Source of the DNA: CBDBBY01 sp965205055
GTDB taxonomy: Bacteria > Pseudomonadota > Alphaproteobacteria > Rhodobacterales > Rhodobacteraceae
Direction of reading: 5' to 3'
Assembly (NCBI GenBank): GCA_965205055.1
Contig: OZ242030.1
Coordinates: 1,798,001-1,862,000 of the forward strand
DNA: 64,000 bases
The notes under the pieces are model-generated. The model had not been told where the DNA came from, did no database searches, and worked only from the letters and a program-made list of their open reading frames with translations. Positions 43,580 through 51,536 of this stretch are shown here, in pieces. The translations under genes were made by a program, and so were the position numbers. Within the stretch, counting starts at the first letter, position 1, and each line of letters begins with the position of its first letter.

Positions 43580-44367
43580 TGCGGCTGATCGGCCAATTCT
43601 ATCTGCTGCTGTTCGCGCTGTTTCTGGTCGGCCCCATCGTGGTGATCGGGGGCGTGTCCCTGAACGCCAAGCAAAAGATGTCGTTTCCGCCCGACGGCGT
43701 CGGAATCGGCTGGTTTGTCGAGATTTTCGCCAATCCCGAATGGTCCGGCGCTTTGCTGAATTCCTTGATCATCGCTTTCTGTTCGGCCGCGCTGGCGGTG
43801 CTGATCGCGTTGCCGATCGCTTACACGGCGTGGAAATACGGACTGCGCTATGCCAAGGCGTTGTTTGGGCTGGGGATCGCGCCCTTCATCCTGCCGCCTA
43901 TCATTCTGGCGCTTGCCGTGCTGATATTTTTCACGACCATCGACTTCAACGGCTTAATGATCAATGTGATCATCGCACATGCGATCTTTCTGATGGCGCT
44001 GCCGCTGGTCACGATCTCGCTTGGGCTGGAAGGCGTGGACCGGTCGCTGACGGAGGCGGCGCAGACCATGGGAGCGGATGCGGGCACGGTGTTCCGCACC
44101 GTGATCTTTCCCATTGCGGCGCCCTACGCGATGGCCGGGTTCGCTTTTTGCTTCGTGCTCAGCCTCAACGAATACATCATCGCGCTGATGACCGTGGGAT
44201 TCACGGTGGAAACGCTGCCGATCAAGATCTTCAACGCGCTGCGCTACGGCTATACGCCGATCATCGCCGCGATCGCCGTGATGTTCCTGATCATAAACAT
44301 CGTCATCTTCAGCCTCATCGCCCGGTTCGGCAACCTGCCGCGCATCCTTGGCGCATTCGATGAGTGA
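43576..44367 (+). CDS. ABC transporter permease (PotC-like)
   Basis: A 263-aa membrane protein from ATG 43576, overlapping the previous stop. Hydrophobic segments include FYLLLFALFLVGPIVVIGGV and the EAA motif LTEAAQTMGADAGTVFRTVI. It completes a PotABCD-type importer. It overlaps the nitrilase gene by 8 bp. Confidence 0.88.
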   Translation: MMRLIGQFYLLLFALFLVGPIVVIGGVSLNAKQKMSFPPDGVGIGWFVEIFANPEWSGALLNSLIIAFCSAALAVLIALPIAYTAWKYGLRYAKALFGLGIAPFILPPIILALAVLIFFTTIDFNGLMINVIIAHAIFLMALPLVTISLGLEGVDRSLTEAAQTMGADAGTVFRTVIFPIAAPYAMAGFAFCFVLSLNEYIIALMTVGFTVETLPIKIFNALRYGYTPIIAAIAVMFLIINIVIFSLIARFGNLPRILGAFDE

Positions 44368-45157
44368 AACCGGAAATTTGACCCTCGGCCTCTGGCAAGG
44401 CGTGGGCCGAGCCGGAGATCCCGAACAGCTGCTGGAGCAGGTCGAGACAGTCTGCGAAAACGCGCGGAACCGGTCCGTCGATTACCTGATTTTCCCCGAG
44501 TGCTATCTGACCGGGTATTTCAACCCGGGCCCGCTGGCCGGCGTGGCGGCCAAGGTGAAGCCGGATCATTTGAACCGCCTTGGCTCCCTGTCGGACAGAT
44601 TTGGCATCGGACTCCAGATCGGCAGCTATCAGGCCGACGCGAACAGGGTTCTCAACACCGCGCACGTGTTCCTGCCGGGACGAGGTCTGATCGGCAGCTA
44701 TAACAAGCGAGCGCTCTACGGCGATTGGGAGCAAAGCCATTTTGCCCGAGGCGACAGCAGCACTCTGGTCTTTGCGTTTCGGGGGTTTCGCATCGGCGTC
44801 CTGATCTGCGTCGAGGCCGAATTCCCGGAACTCGCCCGCGATCTGGCGGCGAGGCGCGTCAATCTTCTGGCAGTCTCGACGGCGCTGTCGTCGCCATATG
44901 ACAACGTCGCGCGCATCCTTGTTCCGGCCCGCGCAATGGAGAACCGGTGTTTTGTCGGGTATGCCAATTTCATAGGCCGCCAGGGGCCGTTCAAATTTGT
45001 CGGGCAAAGCGTGATCGGCGATCCGCACGGCGATGCGCTGGCGCGCGGCGGCGCGGAGTCCGAGGAACTACTGGTCGCGGAGCTGGATCTGACCGAACTC
45101 GAGGCCGCGCGGCGTGACATCGACTATCTGGCGGAACTGCCCTGCATCCGGCGTTGA
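44360..45157 (+). CDS. Nitrilase-superfamily amidase (carbon-nitrogen hydrolase)
   Basis: A 265-aa protein from ATG 44360, inside the end of the permease gene. The Glu-Lys-Cys triad is visible: FPECYLTGY (Glu), SYNKRALYGDWEQ (Lys) and VLICVEAEFPE (Cys). The family hydrolyses amides or N-carbamoyl compounds; homologues in polyamine loci act on N-carbamoylputrescine or omega-amides. Translation coupling to the importer suggests it processes the imported solute or its derivative. Substrate not determinable from sequence. Confidence 0.88.
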   Translation: MSETGNLTLGLWQGVGRAGDPEQLLEQVETVCENARNRSVDYLIFPECYLTGYFNPGPLAGVAAKVKPDHLNRLGSLSDRFGIGLQIGSYQADANRVLNTAHVFLPGRGLIGSYNKRALYGDWEQSHFARGDSSTLVFAFRGFRIGVLICVEAEFPELARDLAARRVNLLAVSTALSSPYDNVARILVPARAMENRCFVGYANFIGRQGPFKFVGQSVIGDPHGDALARGGAESEELLVAELDLTELEAARRDIDYLAELPCIRR

Positions 45158-45158
45158 G

Positions 45159-45180
45159 AGTGCGTCTCATATTTTTGGTT
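45159..45180. mobile_element. Isolated terminal repeat of the short TIR element family
   Basis: GAGAGTGCGTCTCATATTTT followed by TGGTT starts two bases after the nitrilase stop and matches the left ends at 34084 and 26968. No matching right end is evident nearby, so it is a solo end. Confidence 0.4.
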
Positions 45181-45313
45181 AATTTGATTTCACGCGTTCC
45201 CGCATCACTTGGACTCGGCGTTTCCAAGGCGTCAATTGTTGCTGACCGAGAATCATTGAACGCAAACAACGCCGAAATCCGGCAAGGCGCAAAAGCGAAA
45301 GAAAAACTTCACC

Positions 45314-45373
45314 AAAAAACGCTTGACAGCATATTTTCGGGAGGGGGCCTAACCTGACGTCAAGCGTTTTTTT
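45314..45373. repeat. 14-bp inverted repeat at the end of an IS110 remnant
   Basis: AAAAAACGCTTGAC (45314-45327) and GTCAAGCGTTTTTT (45359-45372) are exact complements separated by 31 bp that include GGGAGGGGGCC. It lies just beyond the 3' end of the IS110 transposase fragment and could be a subterminal structure of that element or a terminator. Confidence 0.5.
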
Positions 45374-45379
45374 CGGTGT

Positions 45380-45800
45380 TCAGGGCGCGCCTTTCGATAG
45401 CCGTTCCGGGTCGAAGGTCTGTCCGGTTTCGATCATTATGCAGACGACGCCGAGGTGTCTGTCGGCGACGCTTCCGGGGGCTCGGGCGTGCTTGTGCCCG
45501 CGGCTTCTCAGCGCATGACAAATCGCCCGGCCGGCTTTGTCGCGCTGGATGGAGGCCATGGCCCGGTGGCGGGCGGCGTTCCCGGGCCGTCCATTCGCAG
45601 CGAGTCGGCGCTGGACCAGGACGGCCCGTCCCGACCGTTTCGTGACGGGCTCGACGCCGAAGTAGCATCTCAAGGCTTGCAGGTCGGCTTTCCGGATGCT
45701 GTCGAAGGCTTCGGAGAGGATGACGGCCAGGACGGCGGGTCCGATGCCGAGGGCTGGAGCGCGTAGCGCCACAGGACAAGGCGAGGGTTGGCCGGAACCC
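45380..45800 (-). mobile_element. IS110-family transposase, C-terminal fragment
   Basis: The minus strand reads ALGIGPAVLAVILSEAFDSI, LQALRCYFGVEPVTKRSG, VQRRLAANGRPGNAARH and RGHKHARAPGSVADRHLGV, the conserved C-terminal half of IS110/IS116/IS902 transposases. The N-terminal RuvC-like half is missing, so it cannot transpose. Confidence 0.75.
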
Positions 45801-45955
45801 CGGCTCGACTGACGACCGACGCCGGCGGTCCATCAAGTGCTCTGAGAAGTAATGGGGTAATATTTACAGGTGGTGACTCGTCTGACGACTCACCATCCTG
45901 CCACGAACTCGAATACGCCGCGCCGCGATGCGGGTATTTCTGCAATATCGAAAGG

Positions 45956-46231
45956 CTATTGACCCGCCAACGACGTTCCTGAGCCAATCTGCGTGATCAG
46001 CGTTTGGAGGCTTGTCAACTGGCTCTGCGTGCGCTGGTCAATTCCCGTGATCTGCTCTTGGAGGTTCCCGATCTGCGCTTGGAGGTTTCCGATCTGCTCT
46101 TGGAGGTTTCCGATCTGCGCTTGGACAATCGTTGTGATCAAGCTTACCGTCGCGATAGTTGTTCCGACTGCCGACAAGACTAGCGGCAGGAAGCTTTTCA
46201 GCGTTTGGTTTGTTGGCAAAGAACAGGCCAT
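45956..46231 (-). CDS. Small membrane-anchored coiled-coil protein with heptad repeats
   Basis: A 91-aa protein from ATG 46231. After a short polar start comes one hydrophobic segment (SFLPLVLSAVGTTIATVSLI), then three and a half copies of the heptad AQIGNLQ/EQIGNLQ and a further polar tail. It should be a single-pass membrane protein with an extended coiled coil. The ribosome site is weak. No family is recognised. Repeats at the DNA level suggest that its length can vary. Confidence 0.5.
   Translation of the reverse strand: MACSLPTNQTLKSFLPLVLSAVGTTIATVSLITTIVQAQIGNLQEQIGNLQAQIGNLQEQITGIDQRTQSQLTSLQTLITQIGSGTSLAGQ
46052..46124. repeat. 21-bp tandem repeat encoding heptads
   Basis: Units of 21 bp such as CTGCGCTTGGAGGTTTCCGA(T) repeat about 3.5 times with alternating C/G variants (a 42-bp higher unit). 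On the minus strand they encode alternating AQIGNLQ and EQIGNLQ. Confidence 0.8.
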
Positions 46232-46280
46232 GTAAGTTTAGTAGTTGCAAGACTGAATTACGTCAAGCAGTTCGGGGAGA

Positions 46281-46567
46281 GGTGCATCCCATTTTCTTTG
46301 GATCGAAATGAGCAAAGTGCCGCTGGTCGAAAGTCGATGCCAACGCCCTGCTCGCCATTGAAGGCTGCTTCGAAAACAACCGCAGGTCCGAAACCAACAA
46401 TTGAAGGGGTTTCCGCTCTGTAGCCGCCTAGAGCGTTTTTCACTAAGTTTGACCCAATGTACCCATCCCGCATCCTTTTAAAGCCCAACGGAGATTGGAG
46501 AATTCTCAGATTGAACTGGGTCAAACTTAGTGAAAAAACGCTCTAACCAAAGAAAATGGGATGCACC
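46281..46567. mobile_element. Short terminal-inverted-repeat element (copy 5) with a nested MITE
   Basis: Left end GGTGCATCCCATTTTCTTTG (46281) and right end CAAAGAAAATGGGATGCACC (to 46567) are exact inverted repeats over 20 bp. The inside shares GCAAC/CCGCCT-type sequence with the other copies. It is interrupted at a TA by the element at 46431-46543; without that insertion it is only ~172 bp. Confidence 0.72.
46431..46543. mobile_element. 113-bp MITE with 26-bp terminal inverted repeats and TA duplication
   Basis: It starts GAGCGTTTTTCACTAAGTTT and ends AAACTTAGTGAAAAAACGCTC; the arms match over 26 bp apart from one extra A/T. It is bracketed by TA at 46429-46430 and 46544-46545, the target duplication of IS630/Tc1-mariner transposases. 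There is no coding capacity. It needs a transposase in trans. Confidence 0.75.
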
Positions 46568-46654
46568 CCGGCGTTGAACCGGATTTGACGCAAGGCCGAC
46601 GGCCTGCCGCAAAAAGCCCGGGGCAAAGACCGGGCATGGCCTTGAGCAGCGCCC

Positions 46655-47190
46655 CCTCAAAGGGCATCGACAACACTGTACCAAGCCATGGCCTGGCCGG
46701 CGGCAACCGCGATCTTCTTCATGCCGCAGGTGCAGGGCACCGCCATGGCCTTGAGCCGCGCCATAATGTCGAATTGCGCACCTTCGACCATATCTTCCGC
46801 GCCTCCATCGCGCCACTCTTGCCAGCCAGCGCCACGCCCAGACCGGAATAGCCATGCGCGAAGAGGAGCCGGTCCTGCGACCCGGCGAAATGCGGCATCC
46901 CGCTGACGGCGATGCCCAATGTGCCGAACCGGAAGTTTCGGGACTTCGCGTCTGACAACTGCGGAAAGACCTGCAGAAAGTTCTTTCGCAGACGGCGTTC
47001 GATCTCGGGCGGATTGCAGAGCTTTGTCGAAACCGCGCCGCCGAACAGCTGCCGTTCGTCCGGCGACAGGCGGCAATGGTTCATGTGATGGCGCGTGTCG
47101 GAAATCGCGTGAGTGCTGGGAAGCAATGCCTTGGCGCGTTCGCCCAAGGGCTCGGTCGCAACGAGAAAATCGCAGGCGGGGATCCTATCA
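46655..47190 (-). pseudogene. FAD-dependent amine/amino-acid oxidase (DAO family) remnant
   Basis: Minus-strand fragments read FLVATEPLGERAKALLPST, DTRHHMNHCRLSPDERQLFG, RRLRKNFLQVFPQLSDAK, MPHFAGSQDRLLFAHGYSG and AGQAMAWYSVVDAL, in the order of the C-terminal half of PuuB-like FAD oxidoreductases. The N-terminal FAD-binding half is missing and frameshifts are present. Beside a polyamine-type transporter and an aldehyde dehydrogenase it may be the lost oxidase of the same pathway. Confidence 0.65.
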
Positions 47191-47439
47191 ATTTCCCACT
47201 GTCGATTCGGTGATCATTCCGTGTGCCCTTATGGTTCGGTTGCGCTGCATCCGCGGCACGAAGATCGTCCACGCAACCCGGAACTTAAGGATTCCGAGGA
47301 GCGGGTGCCGATACGACCTCCGGGATTCGGCACTTCGACCGCGGACTCGCAGACTGTCGGATTTGGCGGCGTTTCTGGTCGCGCGGTAGCAGACGATCTA
47401 GAGGCGGAATGCAGAGCTGAACGGGTCCTATTGACAGAT

Positions 47440-47630
47440 AGGTTCGGCGGGCCGCTCTTGAGCTCCAAGAATTGGCTCAGAAATTCCCATTTGCCCCTCG
47501 CGTACCGGGCGAACGACCTGCATGACGACCAACCCGGCAGCGTCGCCAGCATGTCGGTCAAGCCGCGCTTCTTGGCGTTGCTCTCGCGGGGATCGTCAAC
47601 CCCTTGGAAAATAGAGCGGAATCCTTCCAT
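47440..47630 (-). mobile_element. ISAs1-family transposase, N-terminal fragment
   Basis: From 47630 the minus strand reads MEGFRSIFQGVDDPRESNAK, LTDMLATLPGWSSCRSFARY and KWEFLSQFLELKSGPP, the DDE_Tnp_1-associated N-terminal domain of ISAs1 transposases. Sequence homologous to the catalytic domain is absent. Confidence 0.6.
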
Positions 47631-47764
47631 CTTCTGCCTCCGAACACTGCTCTTCGTCGTTGTTTTGATCGATGAGCGCTGTCATGGGGCGGAAATGGAA
47701 AACAGAAATTTTAAAAGCAAAGGCGATGAATTCGTCTTGCATGCGATTTACGAAATGGATCAAA

Positions 47765-47782
47765 TGTATTATATACTATGCA
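47765..47782. promoter_or_regulatory. Imperfect palindrome overlapping the probable hipBA promoter
   Basis: TGTATTATATACTATGCA matches its reverse complement at 12 of 18 positions and overlaps a -10-like TATACT (47772), with TTTACG 18 bp upstream. It lies 37 bp before the HipB-like start and is a candidate operator for autoregulation. Confidence 0.35.
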
Positions 47783-47818
47783 TTGTGATTCAATTTTGCT
47801 TATTTTATAGGTCAGACA

Positions 47819-48154
47819 GTGAAATCGAGAGCAAACATTGCTTTGCCGCGAGCTGCGCGCCGTGCCCTCGCCAAACTCGGTGAGGATATTTCCGTTGCGC
47901 GCAAAAAACGCCGGATTTCGACCGTCTCGATGGCCGAGCGAGCATTCGTGAGTCGCAGCACCTACGCCAAGATAGAAAAAGGCGATCCGACTGTCTCAAT
48001 GGGTGCATATGCAACAGTGCTTGCGATCCTGGGTCTAGTGGATGGCGTTGGCGAGCTGGCCGACCGCAGCAGCGATTCACTTGGGCTGGATCTAGATGAG
48101 GAGCGCCTGCCACAGCGGATCTTTCTTCGCGGCCGCAGGAAAGCGGCGTCATGA
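47819..48154 (+). CDS. hipB: XRE-family antitoxin/regulator (HipB-like)
   Basis: A 111-aa protein from GTG 47819. Residues ~20-85 form an XRE HTH: ISVARKKRRISTVSMAERAF, VSRSTYAKIEKGDPTVSMGA. The four-base overlap with the kinase gene (ATGA) and its gene order are those of HipBA pairs. It would neutralise HipA and repress the promoter through an operator such as the palindrome at 47765. Confidence 0.85.
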   Translation: MKSRANIALPRAARRALAKLGEDISVARKKRRISTVSMAERAFVSRSTYAKIEKGDPTVSMGAYATVLAILGLVDGVGELADRSSDSLGLDLDEERLPQRIFLRGRRKAAS

Positions 48155-49371
48155 CTGATTTGATCGAGATACATATCGATCATTCAGACCGCGCAAGCCT
48201 AGTCGGCAGGCTGCGTTATTTTGCAAAGGCACGGAGTCAAACCTCGATTTTTGAGTATGCCGATGAGTGGCTTGCTTCCGACGGAGCCTTCGCAATTGAT
48301 CCGGCCAATCTGCCGCTCGATAGAAATCCGACCTATGCCAGTTCGGACAAATCGGCGTTGCCAGGAGCGATTCGCGATACGTCACCAGATCGGTGGGGTC
48401 AGCTTCTCATCAGGCGTGCTTTGCGTAAAACGGGTCGGTCCCGTACACTTTCTGAAGTCGATTACCTGTTGGCTATCAACGATCAAACCCGGATCGGCGC
48501 CTTGCGGTACAAGCGAGAAGGAGATGCGGATTTCAGTCATGACATCGGGCGCTACCGCGTACCGCCCCTTGTGCATTTGCCTGCGCTCCTCAATGCGGCC
48601 GATGCGGTGCACAGCAATACAGAAACGGCGAATGACCTGAAGCTTCTCTTGGGCGAAGGTTCGCCACTCGGAGGCGCCCGACCGAAGTCGGCGGTTGTCG
48701 ACAAGGACGGCTTGCTTGCCATAGCAAAGTTTCCCAAGCCAGCCGACAATCGCAGCATCCCGCACGGGGAAATCCTCGCACTTTCCTTGGCAAAACATGC
48801 AGGGTTGAACGTGGCGGACGGGCGGCTGTTAACGGTTGCCGACCGGCCGGTAGCGCTCATTCGACGCTTTGACCGCGCAGGCAATCGACGCATTCCTTTC
48901 TTATCGGCAATGAGTCTCTTGGGATTGAATGACAGCGATATAGCAACCTATACCGACATCGCAGAGATAATTCGATTTCATTCAAGCACGCCGACTGCAG
49001 ACTTGCACGAACTCTGGCGACGGATCGTTTTCGGAGTGATGATTGGCAACCTTGACGATCATCTTCGCAACCACGGTTTTCTCCACGGCGGCGAAGGCAA
49101 GTGGAGATTGTCCCCGGCCTTTGACCTCAATCCTGTCCCAATTGAAGAAAAGGTGCGTGAACTCACAACATGGATATCCGAGGAAGGTCCTGAAGCGAGC
49201 TTGGACCTCGCCCGCCATGCCGCTCCCTCCTTTGCGCTCAAGGCGAGTCAGGCGGAGCAAATCGTGCGCGAAGTGTCGGAGGCTACGGCCAACTGGAGGG
49301 AGGTTGCGCGGCAGCTTGGCATGAAGTCGTCCGATATGGATGCTTACGGCAGCGCATTCAACCAAGTGTAA
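48151..49371 (+). CDS. hipA: HipA-family serine/threonine kinase toxin
   Basis: A 406-aa protein. N-terminal HipA region: DTSPDRWGQLLIRRA. The loop GEGSPLGGARPKSAV corresponds to the ejectable P-loop. The catalytic core reads VFGVMIGNLDDHLRNHGFL, with the catalytic Asp/Asn, and WRLSPAFDLNPVP with the metal-binding Asp. All key elements are present, so it should be active. Known HipA proteins phosphorylate aminoacyl-tRNA synthetases and cause dormancy. This intact pair contrasts with the three decayed toxins elsewhere in the window. Confidence 0.9.
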   Translation: MTDLIEIHIDHSDRASLVGRLRYFAKARSQTSIFEYADEWLASDGAFAIDPANLPLDRNPTYASSDKSALPGAIRDTSPDRWGQLLIRRALRKTGRSRTLSEVDYLLAINDQTRIGALRYKREGDADFSHDIGRYRVPPLVHLPALLNAADAVHSNTETANDLKLLLGEGSPLGGARPKSAVVDKDGLLAIAKFPKPADNRSIPHGEILALSLAKHAGLNVADGRLLTVADRPVALIRRFDRAGNRRIPFLSAMSLLGLNDSDIATYTDIAEIIRFHSSTPTADLHELWRRIVFGVMIGNLDDHLRNHGFLHGGEGKWRLSPAFDLNPVPIEEKVRELTTWISEEGPEASLDLARHAAPSFALKASQAEQIVREVSEATANWREVARQLGMKSSDMDAYGSAFNQV

Positions 49372-49491
49372 CCGCCCCGCCGATCATGCGGACATCGGCC
49401 TCGTGCCGATCCTGCAGCGCGGGATAATCCGCGCGGTCCGCCGTGGCCTCGTACTAAGAGTGGTCCATCTGGTTTTCGTGCGTCGCGACCA

Positions 49492-49863
49492 TCAGAATGT
49501 CACGAAGTATTTCACCAGATTGCCGCGCACCTCGTAGGTGCCGGAAAAGCCTCGGCGCATGATGAAGGCGTCGCCGGTTTTGATGTGTTCGCGATTGCCT
49601 TCGCGGTCGGTCAGGATGATCTCGCCGCCGCCCAGAATGCAGAATTCATCGACCGGAAAGCTTTTGACGTCCTCGACGCAGGCGGTGCAGGTCCAGATGC
49701 CGATTTCATTGTCGGCGCCTCTGGTCTTCTCGAAAATCCCTTTGGTCTCCTGCGGCTTGGCGTCGGAAATCACATCCGCCGGGTCGATCAGGCTGCAGGG
49801 CTGCATGCCGCCTTCAGGGCCGGCGGCGGTGACGCGGGTGATTTTGGCGATGGATGACATCAT
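49492..49863 (-). CDS. Cupin-domain protein (DUF861/EutQ-like)
   Basis: A 123-aa single-domain cupin: KSFPVDEFCILGGGEIILTD and HIKTGDAFIMRRGFSGTYEV are the two cupin boxes. Metal ligands are only partly conserved (Glu in DEFC). ATG 49863 overlaps the stop of the aldehyde dehydrogenase gene, so the two are translationally coupled. Small cupins of this group often accompany amine or ureide catabolism as isomerases or binding proteins. Role unknown. Confidence 0.82.
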   Translation of the reverse strand: MMSSIAKITRVTAAGPEGGMQPCSLIDPADVISDAKPQETKGIFEKTRGADNEIGIWTCTACVEDVKSFPVDEFCILGGGEIILTDREGNREHIKTGDAFIMRRGFSGTYEVRGNLVKYFVTF

Positions 49864-51371
49864 TGATCTCCGTAGTTGATCCAGACGGATTTGGTTTCGA
49901 GATAGGCGGCCAGATTCTCGGGGCCGTTTTCGCGTCCGAAGCCGGAATGCTTGAACCCGCCGAACGGGATCGGCGCGTCGATCAGATTGTGGGTGTTCAC
50001 CCAGACGGTGCCCGCGTCGATCTCCGGAATCAGCCGGTGCGCCGTGCTCAGGCTCCGCGTCCAGATCGAGGCGGCGAGGCCGAATTCGGTGGCGTTGGCG
50101 GCCTTGATCACCGCGGCCTCGTCTTCAAAGGGCTGGGCGCTGAGAACAGGGCCGAATATCTCCTCGCGCATGACGGCCATGCCGGCTGCGGCGTTCGAAA
50201 ACACGGTCGGGCGCACGAAATACCCCGTGTCACCTTCGCGCCCGCCGCCGCAGACCAGTTCCGCCCCCTCTTCGCGACCCTTGTCGAGATAAGTCAGCAC
50301 CTTGGCCATGTGATCCTCGGACACCAACGGACCCAATTCGCAAGAGGGGTCGAGTCCGGGCGCCAGCACCATCTCGTCGGCGATGGCGGCCACATCGGCG
50401 ATCAGGCGGTCGTAGATGTCCTTGTGCGCGAACAGGCGCGATCCGGCGACGCAATTCTGGCCGGTGTTGAAGAATATCGCATCAGCCACGCCTTTGGCTG
50501 CTTGTTCCAGATCGGCGTCGGGCATCACGATGACGGGCGACTTGCCGCCCAGCTCCAGCGTCACGCGGGTCACGTTGTCCATCGCCGCGCGACCGATGGA
50601 TTTGCCGGTGGGCACCGAGCCGGTGAATGTCACCTTGTCCACGCGCGGATCCGACACCAGCGCTGCGCCCACGGTGCTGCCCAGCCCGGTCACGATGTTG
50701 ACCACGCCCTCGGGCACCCCTGCCTCAAGGCAGAGTTCGATAAGGCGGATCGCGGAGAGCGGCGTGTTTTCAGCCGGTTTCAGAACCACGGAACACCCTG
50801 CCGCCAGCGGGGCCATGATCTTCCACGCCGACATGACCAGCGGGAAATTCCAAGGGATGATGCCGACCACAACGCCGACCGGCTGTTCCAGCGTATAGGT
50901 GAACAAATCGCCCGGAATCGAGGTGTGGGCGGTCCGCCCGTCCAGCCGCGTGCAGAACCCGGCCATGTAGCGGGTGTAACGGGATACTTCCGGCACGTCG
51001 ACGATTTTGGTCCACGCAAGCGGTTTGCCGACATCCAGGCTTTCCAGCACGCACAGCTCATCAAAATGCGCGTCCACCAAATCGGCCAGATGCAGCAGGA
51101 TCTTCTCGCGCTCGCTGGGCAACATGGCTCGCCATCGCTTGTCGTCGAAGGCAGCGCGCGCGGCAGCAACTGCAGCCTCGGCGTCTCCCACCGCGGCGGA
51201 AGGAACCGAACACATCACCTGACCCGAAGACGGTTCGTACACATCCAGACGCGCTCCGCCGGACGCGTCGCGCCATTTGCCGCCGATCAGATTCTTGTGG
51301 GACCGCGTCGCAAATTCGCGCACTGTTTCCGGAACGCACGGGGTTTTCAGATAGGCCGCAAGATCGAACAT
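49860..51371 (-). CDS. NAD(P)-dependent aldehyde dehydrogenase (PuuC/betaine-aldehyde type)
   Basis: A 503-aa protein from ATG 51371 with AGGAAAG upstream; the open frame to 51488 is not needed. Hallmarks: VVGIIPWNFPLVMSAWK, FTGSVPTGKSIG (NAD site), VTLELGGKSPVIV (general base Glu), FFNTGQNCVAGSRLF (catalytic Cys), EIFGPVLS and FGGFKHSGFGRENG. It would oxidise an aldehyde, such as one made by an amine oxidase, to the acid. It is divergent from a LysR gene, which probably controls it. Confidence 0.9.
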   Translation of the reverse strand: MFDLAAYLKTPCVPETVREFATRSHKNLIGGKWRDASGGARLDVYEPSSGQVMCSVPSAAVGDAEAAVAAARAAFDDKRWRAMLPSEREKILLHLADLVDAHFDELCVLESLDVGKPLAWTKIVDVPEVSRYTRYMAGFCTRLDGRTAHTSIPGDLFTYTLEQPVGVVVGIIPWNFPLVMSAWKIMAPLAAGCSVVLKPAENTPLSAIRLIELCLEAGVPEGVVNIVTGLGSTVGAALVSDPRVDKVTFTGSVPTGKSIGRAAMDNVTRVTLELGGKSPVIVMPDADLEQAAKGVADAIFFNTGQNCVAGSRLFAHKDIYDRLIADVAAIADEMVLAPGLDPSCELGPLVSEDHMAKVLTYLDKGREEGAELVCGGGREGDTGYFVRPTVFSNAAAGMAVMREEIFGPVLSAQPFEDEAAVIKAANATEFGLAASIWTRSLSTAHRLIPEIDAGTVWVNTHNLIDAPIPFGGFKHSGFGRENGPENLAAYLETKSVWINYGDQ

Positions 51372-51536
51372 GTCGCTTTCCTGATCCCTTGCCATGCTTC
51401 GGCGGACGACGCGGAACGCGCCACACCACCGGATGGTATTGGACGTCGCGCAGAGTTTCGAACAGTCTACATTGACAATACAGCCCAAATTTCCAAAGTA
51501 TTCCTTCGCTTTCTTCTATGTATCAGAGGCGCCTGA

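Noticed and set aside
46052..46124. CRISPR-like direct repeats
   Set aside because: The 21-bp units are directly adjacent without spacers and encode coiled-coil heptads.
49854..51536. A 560-codon plus-strand frame opposite the aldehyde dehydrogenase
   Set aside because: Antisense shadow of a clear aldehyde dehydrogenase; no family similarity and no ribosome site.
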